Part shown: one piece after another, positions 8,454 to 16,005 of the stretch
Position numbering within the stretch: position 1 is the first letter of the stretch
How the letters are laid out: every line of letters starts with the position of its first letter
NCBI GenBank assembly: GCA_024275615.1
Contig: JAJRYU010000632.1
Location: forward strand, 1-22,069
Length of the DNA: 22,069 nt
Reading direction: 5' to 3'
Source: Planctomycetota bacterium
GTDB taxonomy: Bacteria > Planctomycetota > GCA-002687715 > DRQF01
Translations under genes and position numbers: made by a program
The notes under the pieces: model-generated
The model's input: the letters and a program-made list of their open reading frames with translations, nothing else
Told to the model about the DNA's origin: nothing
Database searches by the model: none

Positions 8454-8539
8454 CTTGTTTCCAATTGCTCAGGTCGTTTGTCTTGCGCGCAACTCTAACG
8501 CCCCCAGGCGGCCGTCCTCAACTCTTCAATTCCAAGTCT

Positions 8540-9253
8540 CTATTTCTTGGGGACTTCGATGATCTCTGCAGATTTGAGGAAGATAGGACGTCTTGGCTTT
8601 TGGCTAGCCGTGCCTTGTTTCTCAATCTTGATTAGCGTGCGGTCGCCTTCAATCATCTTGCCGTAGACTGTGTGTTTTCCGTACAAATGAGGAGCGGGAG
8701 CAAAGGTAATGAAGAACTGACTACTATCTGTCCCCGGGGCATCTGTCCGTGCTGCACTGAGAATGCCACGAGAGTCATGTTTAGCATCAGGGTTGATTTC
8801 AGCGTCAAATTGGTAGTTTGGATTTCCTCTTCCATTTCCCAGTGGGCATCCGCCTTGGACCATAAATCCCCGGACTACGCGATGAAACGAGAGGTCATTG
8901 TAGAATCCCAACCTGGTCAGATAGATGGTGTTACTCACATGATAAGGGGCAATTTTTGGCCACAATTCTAGCTTGATGTCACCTTTGGACGTCTTCAAGA
9001 GCCAAAAGTACTTTGTGTCCGGATCGAACTTGATCATGTTTGGTTCTGGCAGGTTGGTCTTCCAACCAGGTTGGCTCCTGTCAAGTAAGCCCAAGCCCTC
9101 GAAATCCCTGATCATCTTGTCGGCGGCGGCGATACCCGTAAGTTTGGTTTCGGGGGAGTATTCCTCCTTTTGGGGTTTGCTTGCTTCACCGCAGGCAACA
9201 AGTCCCATGAGAATAGCAAGGGTGAGGAGAAAGGTAGTTCTTCGCATGGTCAT
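8540..9253 (-). CDS. cyclophilin-type peptidyl-prolyl cis-trans isomerase, lipoprotein
   Basis: A 237-aa protein with a lipoprotein signal (TTFLLTLAILMGLVAC, lipobox LVAC, lipidated Cys21), so probably membrane-anchored on the outer side of the cytoplasmic membrane or in the outer membrane. After a 50-residue linker the cyclophilin domain (about 65-237) carries LLKTSKGDIKLELWPKIAP, the active-site SFHRVVRGFMVQGG with its Arg, Phe and Gln, then SQFFIT and HTVYGKMIEG. It would help folding of exported proteins. AGGAC lies just before the first ATG; the second ATG two codons later (9247) has better spacing. It begins 22 bases after the speH stop, so it belongs to the same row. Confidence 0.93.
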   Translation of the reverse strand: MTMRRTTFLLTLAILMGLVACGEASKPQKEEYSPETKLTGIAAADKMIRDFEGLGLLDRSQPGWKTNLPEPNMIKFDPDTKYFWLLKTSKGDIKLELWPKIAPYHVSNTIYLTRLGFYNDLSFHRVVRGFMVQGGCPLGNGRGNPNYQFDAEINPDAKHDSRGILSAARTDAPGTDSSQFFITFAPAPHLYGKHTVYGKMIEGDRTLIKIEKQGTASQKPRRPIFLKSAEIIEVPKK

Positions 9254-9275
9254 GGTCCTATGAGTTTTTGATGGT

Positions 9276-9668
9276 CTAGTGCTTCTTCGCCTGGCGAGAA
9301 TAAATCCCGGGCTGACCTTGAGAATGACGAGGCCAACTCGTTTGCCTCACGGTGACGGGACCTAAGGCCTGCCTGAGAGAATCCAGAACAACTTCTGGAT
9401 CCTTGGCTCCACAGCTGAACAAGTCGAATGCCAAGTATTGGCGCTCCGGATATGAGTGAAGCGATGCATGGGACTCGGCCAAGAGGACAAGACTCGTGAA
9501 CCCCCCTCCGGGGAAGTCGTGCCCAGTTACTTGGAGAATCTGAAATCCTTCTGTTTCCAGAGCGCCCACAAGGATGCTTGTGAGTCTGGATCTGTCGCTA
9601 AGGAATTCAACCCTGACGCCGTCGAAATCGGCCATCAGATGTGTGCCAATTTTTTTGCTCGTTGCCAT
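9276..9668 (-). CDS. speH: S-adenosylmethionine decarboxylase proenzyme (SpeH type)
   Basis: A 130-aa protein of the small bacterial/archaeal AdoMet decarboxylase class, which self-cleaves to make its pyruvoyl cofactor and supplies decarboxylated AdoMet for spermidine synthesis. The processing motif AESHASLHSYPE is intact: Glu65-Ser66 is the predicted cleavage site, with His71 and Cys86 (in FDLFSCG) as partner catalytic residues. The spacing matches the Ser63/His68/Cys83 arrangement known for the Thermotoga enzyme. The C-terminal tail (about 112-130) is basic and longer than the core. It lies 18 bases downstream of the spermidine synthase gene, giving an obvious pathway pair. Confidence 0.95.
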   Translation of the reverse strand: MATSKKIGTHLMADFDGVRVEFLSDRSRLTSILVGALETEGFQILQVTGHDFPGGGFTSLVLLAESHASLHSYPERQYLAFDLFSCGAKDPEVVLDSLRQALGPVTVRQTSWPRHSQGQPGIYSRQAKKH

Positions 9669-9686
9669 GAAGAGGATCTCATTTAG

Positions 9687-11255
9687 TCAGTCAAGGTACT
9701 TATGATACCCGTCTCTGTAGAGCCGAGCCAAGACCGGTTCATTGAGTCGGTTGATTGGAACGTCCAGTCGGTCCATATCTTTGGGAAACACAAAAAGCGT
9801 AGCAAGAGCATCTTGAGTCAAGAAACGGGTTGGTACTGAGATCTTGAGGTTCTCGGCGTTTATGGCCACCCTTGAGGCCATGACAAAACCCCAAGTCCCA
9901 AATGTTGGAATGTAGGTGTGGTAGGGCATGGTTTTGAAACTGTCCGACTCGGAGCTCGGCAGCTTGCGCGTAGTCGAAGCCAGAGTCTTTTCGATACACC
10001 AAAAGGCCTCACGAGATTTGAATGGGCTGGTCGCTTGAGTTGCCAAGACTCCTCCTCGCGACAAATGTCTCAAACAAAGGCGGTAGAATGCTTGGGAATA
10101 GAGTTTGGCGAGTCCACTTTCGGAGGGGTCCGGGAGGTCAATCAAGATGACATCAAATGATTGTGATGACTGAGTCAAGAACGCCATGGCATCGCGATTC
10201 ACTATCTTGACACGAGCAGACCGGAGTGCGTCCTTGTTCAGCGCACGGAGCATCGAGTTGTCTTTGAAGAGATTGGTGACGGCGTCGTCCAAATCAACGA
10301 GAGTAATATGGGTCACATCCTCGTATTTCAATACTTGGTGGGCCAGAAGCCCGTCACCGCCACCCAGTATGAGAACTTGATTTCTTGACTCCGCAGCGGA
10401 CATCGCCGGCAGGGCCAGAGCTTCGTGATAGCGATACTCATCGACGCTTGAGAATTGAAGATGCCCGTTGAGATAGAGGCGGACGTCCTCGCGCCATCTG
10501 GTCAAGACGATCTTCTGGTACCTGCTTGTCTTGGAGAAAATGACCTCATCTTGATACACGCGGTTTTCGAATGCGGAAACCAGATTTCCTGCAGCAAACG
10601 TTGAAGCAATGAGGGCAAGCAGTGCAGCAATGACGGAAACTCCCAGGAATCTCCGTCCGCGATAGAGTTGACTTCTTAGGTTGAGGAAAAGCAAACCAGC
10701 AATCATGACATTGGCAATGCCGACGACCAAGGCCGATCTGACTAAGCCAAGATAGGGGAGAAGAAGAAAAGGAAAAACCAAGGAGGCCACAAAAGCGCCA
10801 GCATAATCGACAGAGAAGACGTTGGCGACGGTGACGCGCAGTGACTTCACTTCCTGAAGTAGCCGGATGACAAGGGGAATCTCCAGGCCGACGAGGGCTC
10901 CGATCACAAAAACGAAACCGCCAAGGATTGGTATGTAGAGGTCAGTAAATGCGAAAGCGGCGAATCCGGCGAGCGCGCTGAAGCCGCCGACAACGCCAAT
11001 CAGAAGCTCAATAGCAATGAACCAAAACACCAAGCGACGTGTGAGGAAGCGACTTAAGAAAGAACCGACACCCATGGATGTTAGGAAAAGCCCAATGGTC
11101 AAGGAAAACTGAGTCGTGGAGTCGCCCAAGAGATATGATGAGAGGGTTCCTGCGATCAGTTCGTACACCAAACCACAAATGGCGATGACAAAGACTGATG
11201 CGAGAACAACGGCTGACGCCATTGTTCTGGAGCTATCATCTGGCTGCTGAGGCAT
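9687..11255 (-). CDS. speE: membrane-embedded spermidine synthase (polyamine aminopropyltransferase)
   Basis: A 522-aa fusion of a membrane domain with an aminopropyltransferase. About seven hydrophobic segments lie between residues 14 and 230. The catalytic domain follows, with RYQKIVLT (245-252), LNGHLQFSSVDEYRYHE (262-278), the AdoMet-site LILGGGDG (295-302), VDLD (320-323) and DLPDPS (373-378), whose Asp residues match the substrate-binding DxxDP pattern of spermidine synthases. The expected reaction is aminopropyl transfer from decarboxylated AdoMet to a diamine, here tethered to the membrane. The ATG overlaps the DUF350 stop by one base (TAATG), and speH follows 18 bases after its stop. 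The exact amine acceptor cannot be read from sequence. Confidence 0.92.
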   Translation of the reverse strand: MPQQPDDSSRTMASAVVLASVFVIAICGLVYELIAGTLSSYLLGDSTTQFSLTIGLFLTSMGVGSFLSRFLTRRLVFWFIAIELLIGVVGGFSALAGFAAFAFTDLYIPILGGFVFVIGALVGLEIPLVIRLLQEVKSLRVTVANVFSVDYAGAFVASLVFPFLLLPYLGLVRSALVVGIANVMIAGLLFLNLRSQLYRGRRFLGVSVIAALLALIASTFAAGNLVSAFENRVYQDEVIFSKTSRYQKIVLTRWREDVRLYLNGHLQFSSVDEYRYHEALALPAMSAAESRNQVLILGGGDGLLAHQVLKYEDVTHITLVDLDDAVTNLFKDNSMLRALNKDALRSARVKIVNRDAMAFLTQSSQSFDVILIDLPDPSESGLAKLYSQAFYRLCLRHLSRGGVLATQATSPFKSREAFWCIEKTLASTTRKLPSSESDSFKTMPYHTYIPTFGTWGFVMASRVAINAENLKISVPTRFLTQDALATLFVFPKDMDRLDVPINRLNEPVLARLYRDGYHKYLD

Positions 11256-11470
11256 TAGCGAATAACCGCTGCGATCATCATACCAATGGCGATCATGGCA
11301 CCGGCAATAATGACCCCCAAGGCAATGTTTTGGTCTTCTTCGATTTCTTTGCGAATAGAAAACGGTGTGACCTTCTCCATCAAGAAAATGCCGGCACCGA
11401 GCAACGCGAAGCCAAGAAATGCGTAGATGATGGTGAGTAGGATTTGATTGAATTCATGTGACCAGTCCAT
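11255..11470 (-). CDS. DUF350 family small membrane protein
   Basis: A 71-aa protein with two predicted membrane helices, about 8-30 (ILLTIIYAFLGFALLGAGIFLM) and 47-70 (NIALGVIIAGAMIAIGMMIAAVI), joined by a charged cytoplasmic loop (IRKEIEEDQN). This matches a single DUF350 (YjfL-like) unit; longer family members appear to carry two such units. Function is unknown in the family; a membrane-stress role has been suggested from gene neighbourhoods. AGGAGA lies about 11 bases upstream of the ATG. Its TAA shares one base with the synthase ATG, which implies coupled translation. Confidence 0.88.
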   Translation of the reverse strand: MDWSHEFNQILLTIIYAFLGFALLGAGIFLMEKVTPFSIRKEIEEDQNIALGVIIAGAMIAIGMMIAAVIR

Positions 11471-11501
11471 GTGCTATCGATCTCCTCTTATCTGAAAACT
11501 C

Positions 11502-11702
11502 TTACTTGCCACGATGCAGACCTCCGCCGACGAAGTAGCGCGTTCGAAAATGTCCGCTGCCATTTCGCGTTTTGGCTGAACCCTCGCGAATACTCCTGGG
11601 GTTCTTTGCCGGTTCCGGTATGCCCCAACCCGATGCCGAAGCGATCATGACTCCGGCGGAAACCATTATCATGACGACAAAGAACGCAATTGTTTTCTTC
11701 AC
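11502..11702 (-). CDS. small secreted basic peptide in the polyamine cassette
   Basis: A 66-aa product beginning at GTG. Its G overlaps the DUF4178 TAG stop (TAGTG), a one-base overlap like the other two in this row. A textbook signal peptide (MKKTIAFFVVMIMVSAGVMIASA, AxA cleavage after residue 23) precedes a 43-residue mature part that is rich in Gly, Arg and Lys, cysteine-free, and ends YFVGGGLHRGK. I do not recognise the family. The overlap geometry, signal peptide and position inside the row argue that it is real despite its size. It ends 31 bases before the DUF350 start. Confidence 0.75.
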   Translation of the reverse strand: MKKTIAFFVVMIMVSAGVMIASASGWGIPEPAKNPRSIREGSAKTRNGSGHFRTRYFVGGGLHRGK

Positions 11703-13759
11703 TATTCATCACTCCATCGTTGGGTTTCGAAACTAGCCTTCGGAATGACAATACCCAGAATCCACAAGAACGAGAAAATCGCCAAGGCGATGTAGTAGCG
11801 CGTCAGGATGATCTTTTCTTTGATCCTGATGTCAACCGTATATTGGCTCCTGCCGAGAAGTGCATCAGGAGAATCAAGAGTTCCGGCTTGCCCTTTGATG
11901 AGGAGGCGGTAGCTCCCGGGAGCATTGATGCGCACAGGTATGTCGGTTGTTGTACTGCCTTCAGACCATGATTCGCCGCCTTCGGTACCATGGTAGTATG
12001 ACATTTCCGCGGAAAAATCCATCAGGGCTTCATCCTTGGCATTGAGGAGAGCCACATCTAAGTAGACCCAGGCGTTGTTCACATCTGCAGTGAACTTGAA
12101 CTGGCACAGGGAAGGTGCAGAGGTGATTTCGAAAGACTGAGTGACAAACTCCTGGTCATACTCGCTGCGTGTGACTCTGAGGGTCTCTTTGTGTTCGAAA
12201 CCTGTATTTGCCGACCAGATGGCAAGAACAATGGAGAAAATGAGAAAGCCAATCATGACTTTGAGAGACTGCCGTTTGAAGACAGTGCTGCGATAGGGTT
12301 GATTGGCGCCGACGCCTCGTCGCCTGGGGAGCTGCTTAACAGAAATCCCAAAAGCTATCGCGACTTCTTTGGGTTCGAGATAGAGACCTTCGGACCAACT
12401 CAATTCGTTATCCGTCCACTCAGCGCTGAGAACGAATGGCGGCGCAATGGCATCCATGTAGCTCGACCAATCGCCGACAGCAGCTACCCAAGGCAATTCC
12501 CCATCGACGAAATCGATCTGGTATCTTCCTTTTTCGAAGACACGCCATGAGCGTTTCTTGAAGTTGAAAGTGGCCTTCTTGCGGAGCGTCGATGGTTTGA
12601 AAGGAGGGAAATTGGCAAGCTCATTGAAGATGGAAAAGTGACCGGAGTATTCACTCAGCCACCGGTAGCCAACTTCGCGGCTATGAAGCAAGTATTCTTC
12701 GGTGAAATAGCTCTTTCCTTCATCGCGTTCTTCCAAACGCATGTAGCCGACGACGCGATATTCTTGCCCAGAAAATGTGCAAGGTGCCCCCAAGCCTATT
12801 GCCCGGGTCTGGGGGGCGACAGTTTCTTTTGGCGTTTCAAGTAAATCGACATCGTCATCAGAAAACCCGACACGAGCATGGCAATTGAGACAGGTGAGCT
12901 GAATGGCCTTTGCTGGATTGTGAACGGCGATCGAACTCTTGCAAGATGGACACGGTAGACGAGTGAGGGTGAGATCGACGGACGCCCCGCAGTGAGTGCA
13001 GGTCATCGTGGTTTCCCCACCTCCAGGTGCGGACAAAGAACCGCCACAGGATTCGCAGCTGAGAACGATTTCCCGACCACTTGTTTTGACAACACGCCGC
13101 CGTTCAGATCCGATTGCCGCCTTTTCCGGATTCAGACTATCTACTTGCTCAATAGAAAAGTCCTGATCAAGTTTGAGCTCTGATTGCGAGATGCGTTTGC
13201 CGACAAAAAGCCTGGGCCCGTCATCACCGAATTCTAAAGTGCCGAAGGCCCCATCTTTACCGACGAGATCCACGAATGGATGTTCTTCGCCTGGTACAAT
13301 GGGAAAGGGGAGCTGACCTTCTGCCGCTTCAAGAATGGCTACACCTCTTTCCCGAACGACAAAGTCTAAGCCAGCGACTTTGAGGGTGCTTCCAGGTTCA
13401 ATGTCGACAATGGTCTTGGGGAGAGACCCGCCTCGATGCAGCTCTTCCAAGACGATGCGGTCTTCGTCCTGTGAGATCCAGAAGGCCTCCCCATCTTCGG
13501 AGCGCAAGTACCACTCATCCCAAAACCCCGCGCCGTGGGCGTAACGAACTCGTCCCAATACTCCGAAAGATCGGTTCTTGATTGACCCGGTAAAACCGAG
13601 AGCCAATGGGCCCAAGGGTGGGCGCAAAGCGGCCATCTTGCCGGCGATCGCGAGCGTCTCACGATCGACAATGAGAGCAGACTGGCAGTAGGAGCAAACG
13701 GCAAAATGAGTGAGAACCTGATCCAACTCAAGTTGAGCGCCACAACTTGGGCACTGCAT
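11702..13759 (-). CDS. DUF4178 protein with multiple zinc ribbons and a membrane-anchored external domain
   Basis: A 685-aa protein. It starts with a zinc ribbon (C3, C6, C22, C25), then a DUF4178-like beta domain (about 55-190, with RSFGVLGRVRYAH and WDEWYLRSEDGEAFWIS). Two more zinc ribbons follow (C235/C238/C254/C257 and C270/C273/C290/C293), then a second DUF4178-like domain (about 320-430, QEYRVVGYMRLEERDEG and EEYLLHSREVGYRWLSEY). A membrane helix at about 500-518 (VMIGFLIFSIVLAIW), an external beta-rich domain of about 130 residues and a last helix near 655-675 close the protein. Most of it should be cytoplasmic. DUF4178 has no established activity; it tends to occur near DUF350 and polyamine genes (recalled, not checked). 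Its ATG shares a base with the preceding TAA stop (TAATG). Confidence 0.85.
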   Translation of the reverse strand: MQCPSCGAQLELDQVLTHFAVCSYCQSALIVDRETLAIAGKMAALRPPLGPLALGFTGSIKNRSFGVLGRVRYAHGAGFWDEWYLRSEDGEAFWISQDEDRIVLEELHRGGSLPKTIVDIEPGSTLKVAGLDFVVRERGVAILEAAEGQLPFPIVPGEEHPFVDLVGKDGAFGTLEFGDDGPRLFVGKRISQSELKLDQDFSIEQVDSLNPEKAAIGSERRRVVKTSGREIVLSCESCGGSLSAPGGGETTMTCTHCGASVDLTLTRLPCPSCKSSIAVHNPAKAIQLTCLNCHARVGFSDDDVDLLETPKETVAPQTRAIGLGAPCTFSGQEYRVVGYMRLEERDEGKSYFTEEYLLHSREVGYRWLSEYSGHFSIFNELANFPPFKPSTLRKKATFNFKKRSWRVFEKGRYQIDFVDGELPWVAAVGDWSSYMDAIAPPFVLSAEWTDNELSWSEGLYLEPKEVAIAFGISVKQLPRRRGVGANQPYRSTVFKRQSLKVMIGFLIFSIVLAIWSANTGFEHKETLRVTRSEYDQEFVTQSFEITSAPSLCQFKFTADVNNAWVYLDVALLNAKDEALMDFSAEMSYYHGTEGGESWSEGSTTTDIPVRINAPGSYRLLIKGQAGTLDSPDALLGRSQYTVDIRIKEKIILTRYYIALAIFSFLWILGIVIPKASFETQRWSDE

Positions 13760-14865
13760 TAGTCGTCCCCTCCCATCATCATTGCCAATTGTCGAGTTGT
13801 TTCAAATTGCTCTAAGAAAATACGAATCGTGACGGTGATGGGCACTGCCAAGATCATGCCGCCAATTCCCCAGAGCCACCCCCAAAAGCCCAACGATAAG
13901 ACGATGACGACCGGGCTGATCGAAAGTCCCTTGCCTTGAATGCGCGGCTCAATGAAGTTCCCGACCACGAGCTGTGCGACGGTGAGGGTGATACCAATCC
14001 ACAAGGCGTTCCAAGGCGTTTCCCACTGAACGAGGGCGATGATGCAAGGGAAGAGAGTGGCGACCACGCTTCCCAAGTACGGGATGAAGTTGAAGGCAAA
14101 GACGATAATCCCAAATGTGATAGCGTAGTGGAGGTTGAAGAGTGACATGATGATGATGCAAATGACCGCCGTCAGGAGATTGACCCACACCTTGAGCGAG
14201 ACATAACGCGTGACACTGCGACCAACTTCGCGGAACACTTCTTCAATTCTTGCGGCGCGCTCCACACCGTAAACTCGTCGCAGGCGTGCGGGAAGGCGGT
14301 CTGATTCAATGAGCAAGAGCATCATCACGATAAGAACGATGAGTATTTCGCCGAAGACTCCGAAGAAGAATGAGGCGCCTGTCCCCAGAATTCGAGAAAT
14401 TGTCTTTGGGTTGAGAACGTCGTCCATCCACGCGAAGAACTTCGGCTCAAAGTCCTCAAAAACTTTGGGTGATGCCTTTCTTAATTGAGCTTTGTAGCCA
14501 TCGAGGTGCTTCTGATAACCCGCGTAGATCTCGTGGCCATCCTTGTCCTTATAGCCAGCTTTGTTGGTGTCAAAATCAGCGATGTCATGGGTGATGACGG
14601 ATTGAGCCACGAAAAACACGCCGAAAAGAATGGCAAAAGCAAAAGCGTAGCCGAAGATTCCGGCACGTCGATTCAATTTCTTTGTGAGGGGCTTTACCAA
14701 GAAGCACAAAAAAGCTGCGATGAGAAAGGGGCGAAAAATGCCCTGGAGTTCGGAAAGTGCGACGGTCACGATGGTGGCGCTCACGAGGCCGCTCATGAGG
14801 ATTAAGGCTTGACCTGCCCGAGAGGCTGGATGTTGAGTATCGTGCTTTTCCTGAGAACTATTCAC
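13759..14865 (-). CDS. AI-2E transporter family (PerM/UPF0118) membrane protein
   Basis: A 368-aa permease-like protein with about eight hydrophobic segments. It shows the family layout: paired N-terminal helices, a soluble segment (about 100-165), then a helical bundle with the conserved FNFIPYLGSVVATLFP and VVGNFIEPRIQGKGLSISPVVIVLSL motifs and the closing GIGGMILAVPI. Members move small molecules or ions, and the named AI-2 substrate applies to few of them. The start is GTG at 14865 with AAGGAT 8 bases upstream. It is the first gene of the minus-strand row, and its stop shares one base with the DUF4178 ATG, so it is at least translationally coupled. Confidence 0.92.
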   Translation of the reverse strand: MNSSQEKHDTQHPASRAGQALILMSGLVSATIVTVALSELQGIFRPFLIAAFLCFLVKPLTKKLNRRAGIFGYAFAFAILFGVFFVAQSVITHDIADFDTNKAGYKDKDGHEIYAGYQKHLDGYKAQLRKASPKVFEDFEPKFFAWMDDVLNPKTISRILGTGASFFFGVFGEILIVLIVMMLLLIESDRLPARLRRVYGVERAARIEEVFREVGRSVTRYVSLKVWVNLLTAVICIIIMSLFNLHYAITFGIIVFAFNFIPYLGSVVATLFPCIIALVQWETPWNALWIGITLTVAQLVVGNFIEPRIQGKGLSISPVVIVLSLGFWGWLWGIGGMILAVPITVTIRIFLEQFETTRQLAMMMGGDD

Positions 14866-15110
14866 AGAGCTAATCCTTGGCTATGACTGTCGTTCGGTCG
14901 ATATTCTCGCACCACTTGACATATTTTGCCACCCGCCAGAAATCCCGCTTGGGTCCAAAATCGAGGGCATCTTGTGTCTACTTTGACCTGAGTCCGCCTA
15001 TTCTATCCAGAAACGTCCAAAAAAGCCGAGAGAGTGCTTGCGCAAACTGGGGGATTTGGCCGATGAGGATAGGAAGGCTCATTCAGAGTGGATCGGAGAC
15101 AGTGCCCCCC
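14866..15110. other. divergent promoter region
   Basis: This 245-base gap lies between the first gene of the eight-gene row and the DUF4388 gene. It must carry promoters in both directions. TTGACA occurs near 14917 and TTTGAC near 14983 on the plus strand, but neither has a good -10 at standard spacing. The open frame that crosses the region from 14877 does not read like protein. Confidence 0.4.
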
Positions 15111-15905
15111 ATGTCCGGAATGGAACTCACAGAACTGCAAGACAAGATCGGACGCATGTGCTCCGGTCTGGTTGCACGTGTCAATGATCACACAAAACGG
15201 TTGGACCGTTGGCCTGAGGAGCTGAGTCAGCTCAACCAAGTGGTAGCGGTCGTGAACGAGCTCGGTAGGGTCGTCGCTCACATGCGCGAGTCTATTTCCG
15301 CCGGCAAAGAAGTCGATCAAAGGAACATGACTCAACAAGTCCTGGCTCAGGCATTTGAAGATGTCTTGGGTGCAGTTGACTTGGATTCCAACCTTGATGA
15401 CAAAAAAGTCGTTGAACCCTTCACTTTTGACGGTCGCATATTCGCTGTCGGTGAGATCCTCCAGTTCTTGGCTGACAGCCAACGAAGCGGTCAGGTTTCT
15501 GTGGAAGGGCCTCAAGAGTCATTCGTTCTCAACTTGGATGCTGGACGGCTGGTCGCTGCATACAGCACCAATAGCCCGCCGGGATTCCGACTTGGAGAAA
15601 TTCTCGTTCGCAAATTTGGCATCAACAAGGATCTACTTGCGAAGTTCTTGACCCAGGGAACTCAGGGTGGCAAACCTCTCGGACGCGCTCTCTCGGATCA
15701 GGCGGTTGTGCCTCAGTCTCTGGTCTATGAGGCACTGCACTATCAAATCGTTCGTCTTTTCGAGAGATGCTTGGCTCTTGAAGGAGCGAGCATCGTCTAT
15801 GACCCGGTGGTGGTTGAATGTCCGGCAGACGGACCATGTTTGAGAGTTGCGGATATCTTACTGAAGGCAACGGTTCCCGAAGTCAACACAAGGCCATCCT
15901 CATAG
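15111..15905 (+). CDS. DUF4388 (PatA-like) domain protein
   Basis: A 264-aa protein from the chosen start. Residues 1-80 are helical (MELTELQDKIGRMCSGLVARVNDH onward) and may dimerise. Residues about 110-240 match DUF4388: FTFDGRIFAVGEILQFLADSQRSG, FVLNLDAGRLVAAYS, GEILVRKFGINKDLLAKFL and YEALHYQIVRLFERC. This domain occurs in cytoplasmic regulators and gliding or signalling proteins of delta-proteobacteria, cyanobacteria and planctomycetes, without known chemistry. The frame is open from 14877, but that extension covers the promoter gap and lacks protein character. ATG 15111 is preferred; GTG 15102, ATG 15120 and ATG 15063 are alternatives. It is a single gene, divergent from the AI-2E row. 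Confidence 0.8.
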   Translation: MSGMELTELQDKIGRMCSGLVARVNDHTKRLDRWPEELSQLNQVVAVVNELGRVVAHMRESISAGKEVDQRNMTQQVLAQAFEDVLGAVDLDSNLDDKKVVEPFTFDGRIFAVGEILQFLADSQRSGQVSVEGPQESFVLNLDAGRLVAAYSTNSPPGFRLGEILVRKFGINKDLLAKFLTQGTQGGKPLGRALSDQAVVPQSLVYEALHYQIVRLFERCLALEGASIVYDPVVVECPADGPCLRVADILLKATVPEVNTRPSS

Positions 15906-15977
15906 TTGGCACTCCACCAGCAAGTCCACGAAAACCCATTAGTCCTTGTAATATTCCATTCACGACAACGGAGCTTT

Positions 15978-15996
15978 TCACTTGGTGTCCAAGTGA
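15978..15996. terminator. hairpin terminator shared by convergent genes
   Basis: TCACTTGG (15978-15985) and CCAAGTGA (15989-15996) form a perfect 8-bp stem with a TGT loop. It lies between the DUF4388 stop (15905) and the CofD-like stop (16006). On the plus strand it is followed by TTCTTG, a weak T-run. Confidence 0.55.
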
Positions 15997-16005
15997 TTCT
16001 TGAAA

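Noticed and set aside
11255..11702. Secreted peptide plus DUF350 protein as a toxin-antitoxin or toxin-immunity pair
   Set aside because: Both have membrane/export features, but neither resembles a known toxin or immunity protein, and the polyamine context gives a simpler reading.
14877..15110. N-terminal extension of the DUF4388 protein to 14877
   Set aside because: It would leave 11 bases for divergent promoters and the 78 added residues look like translated noncoding sequence.
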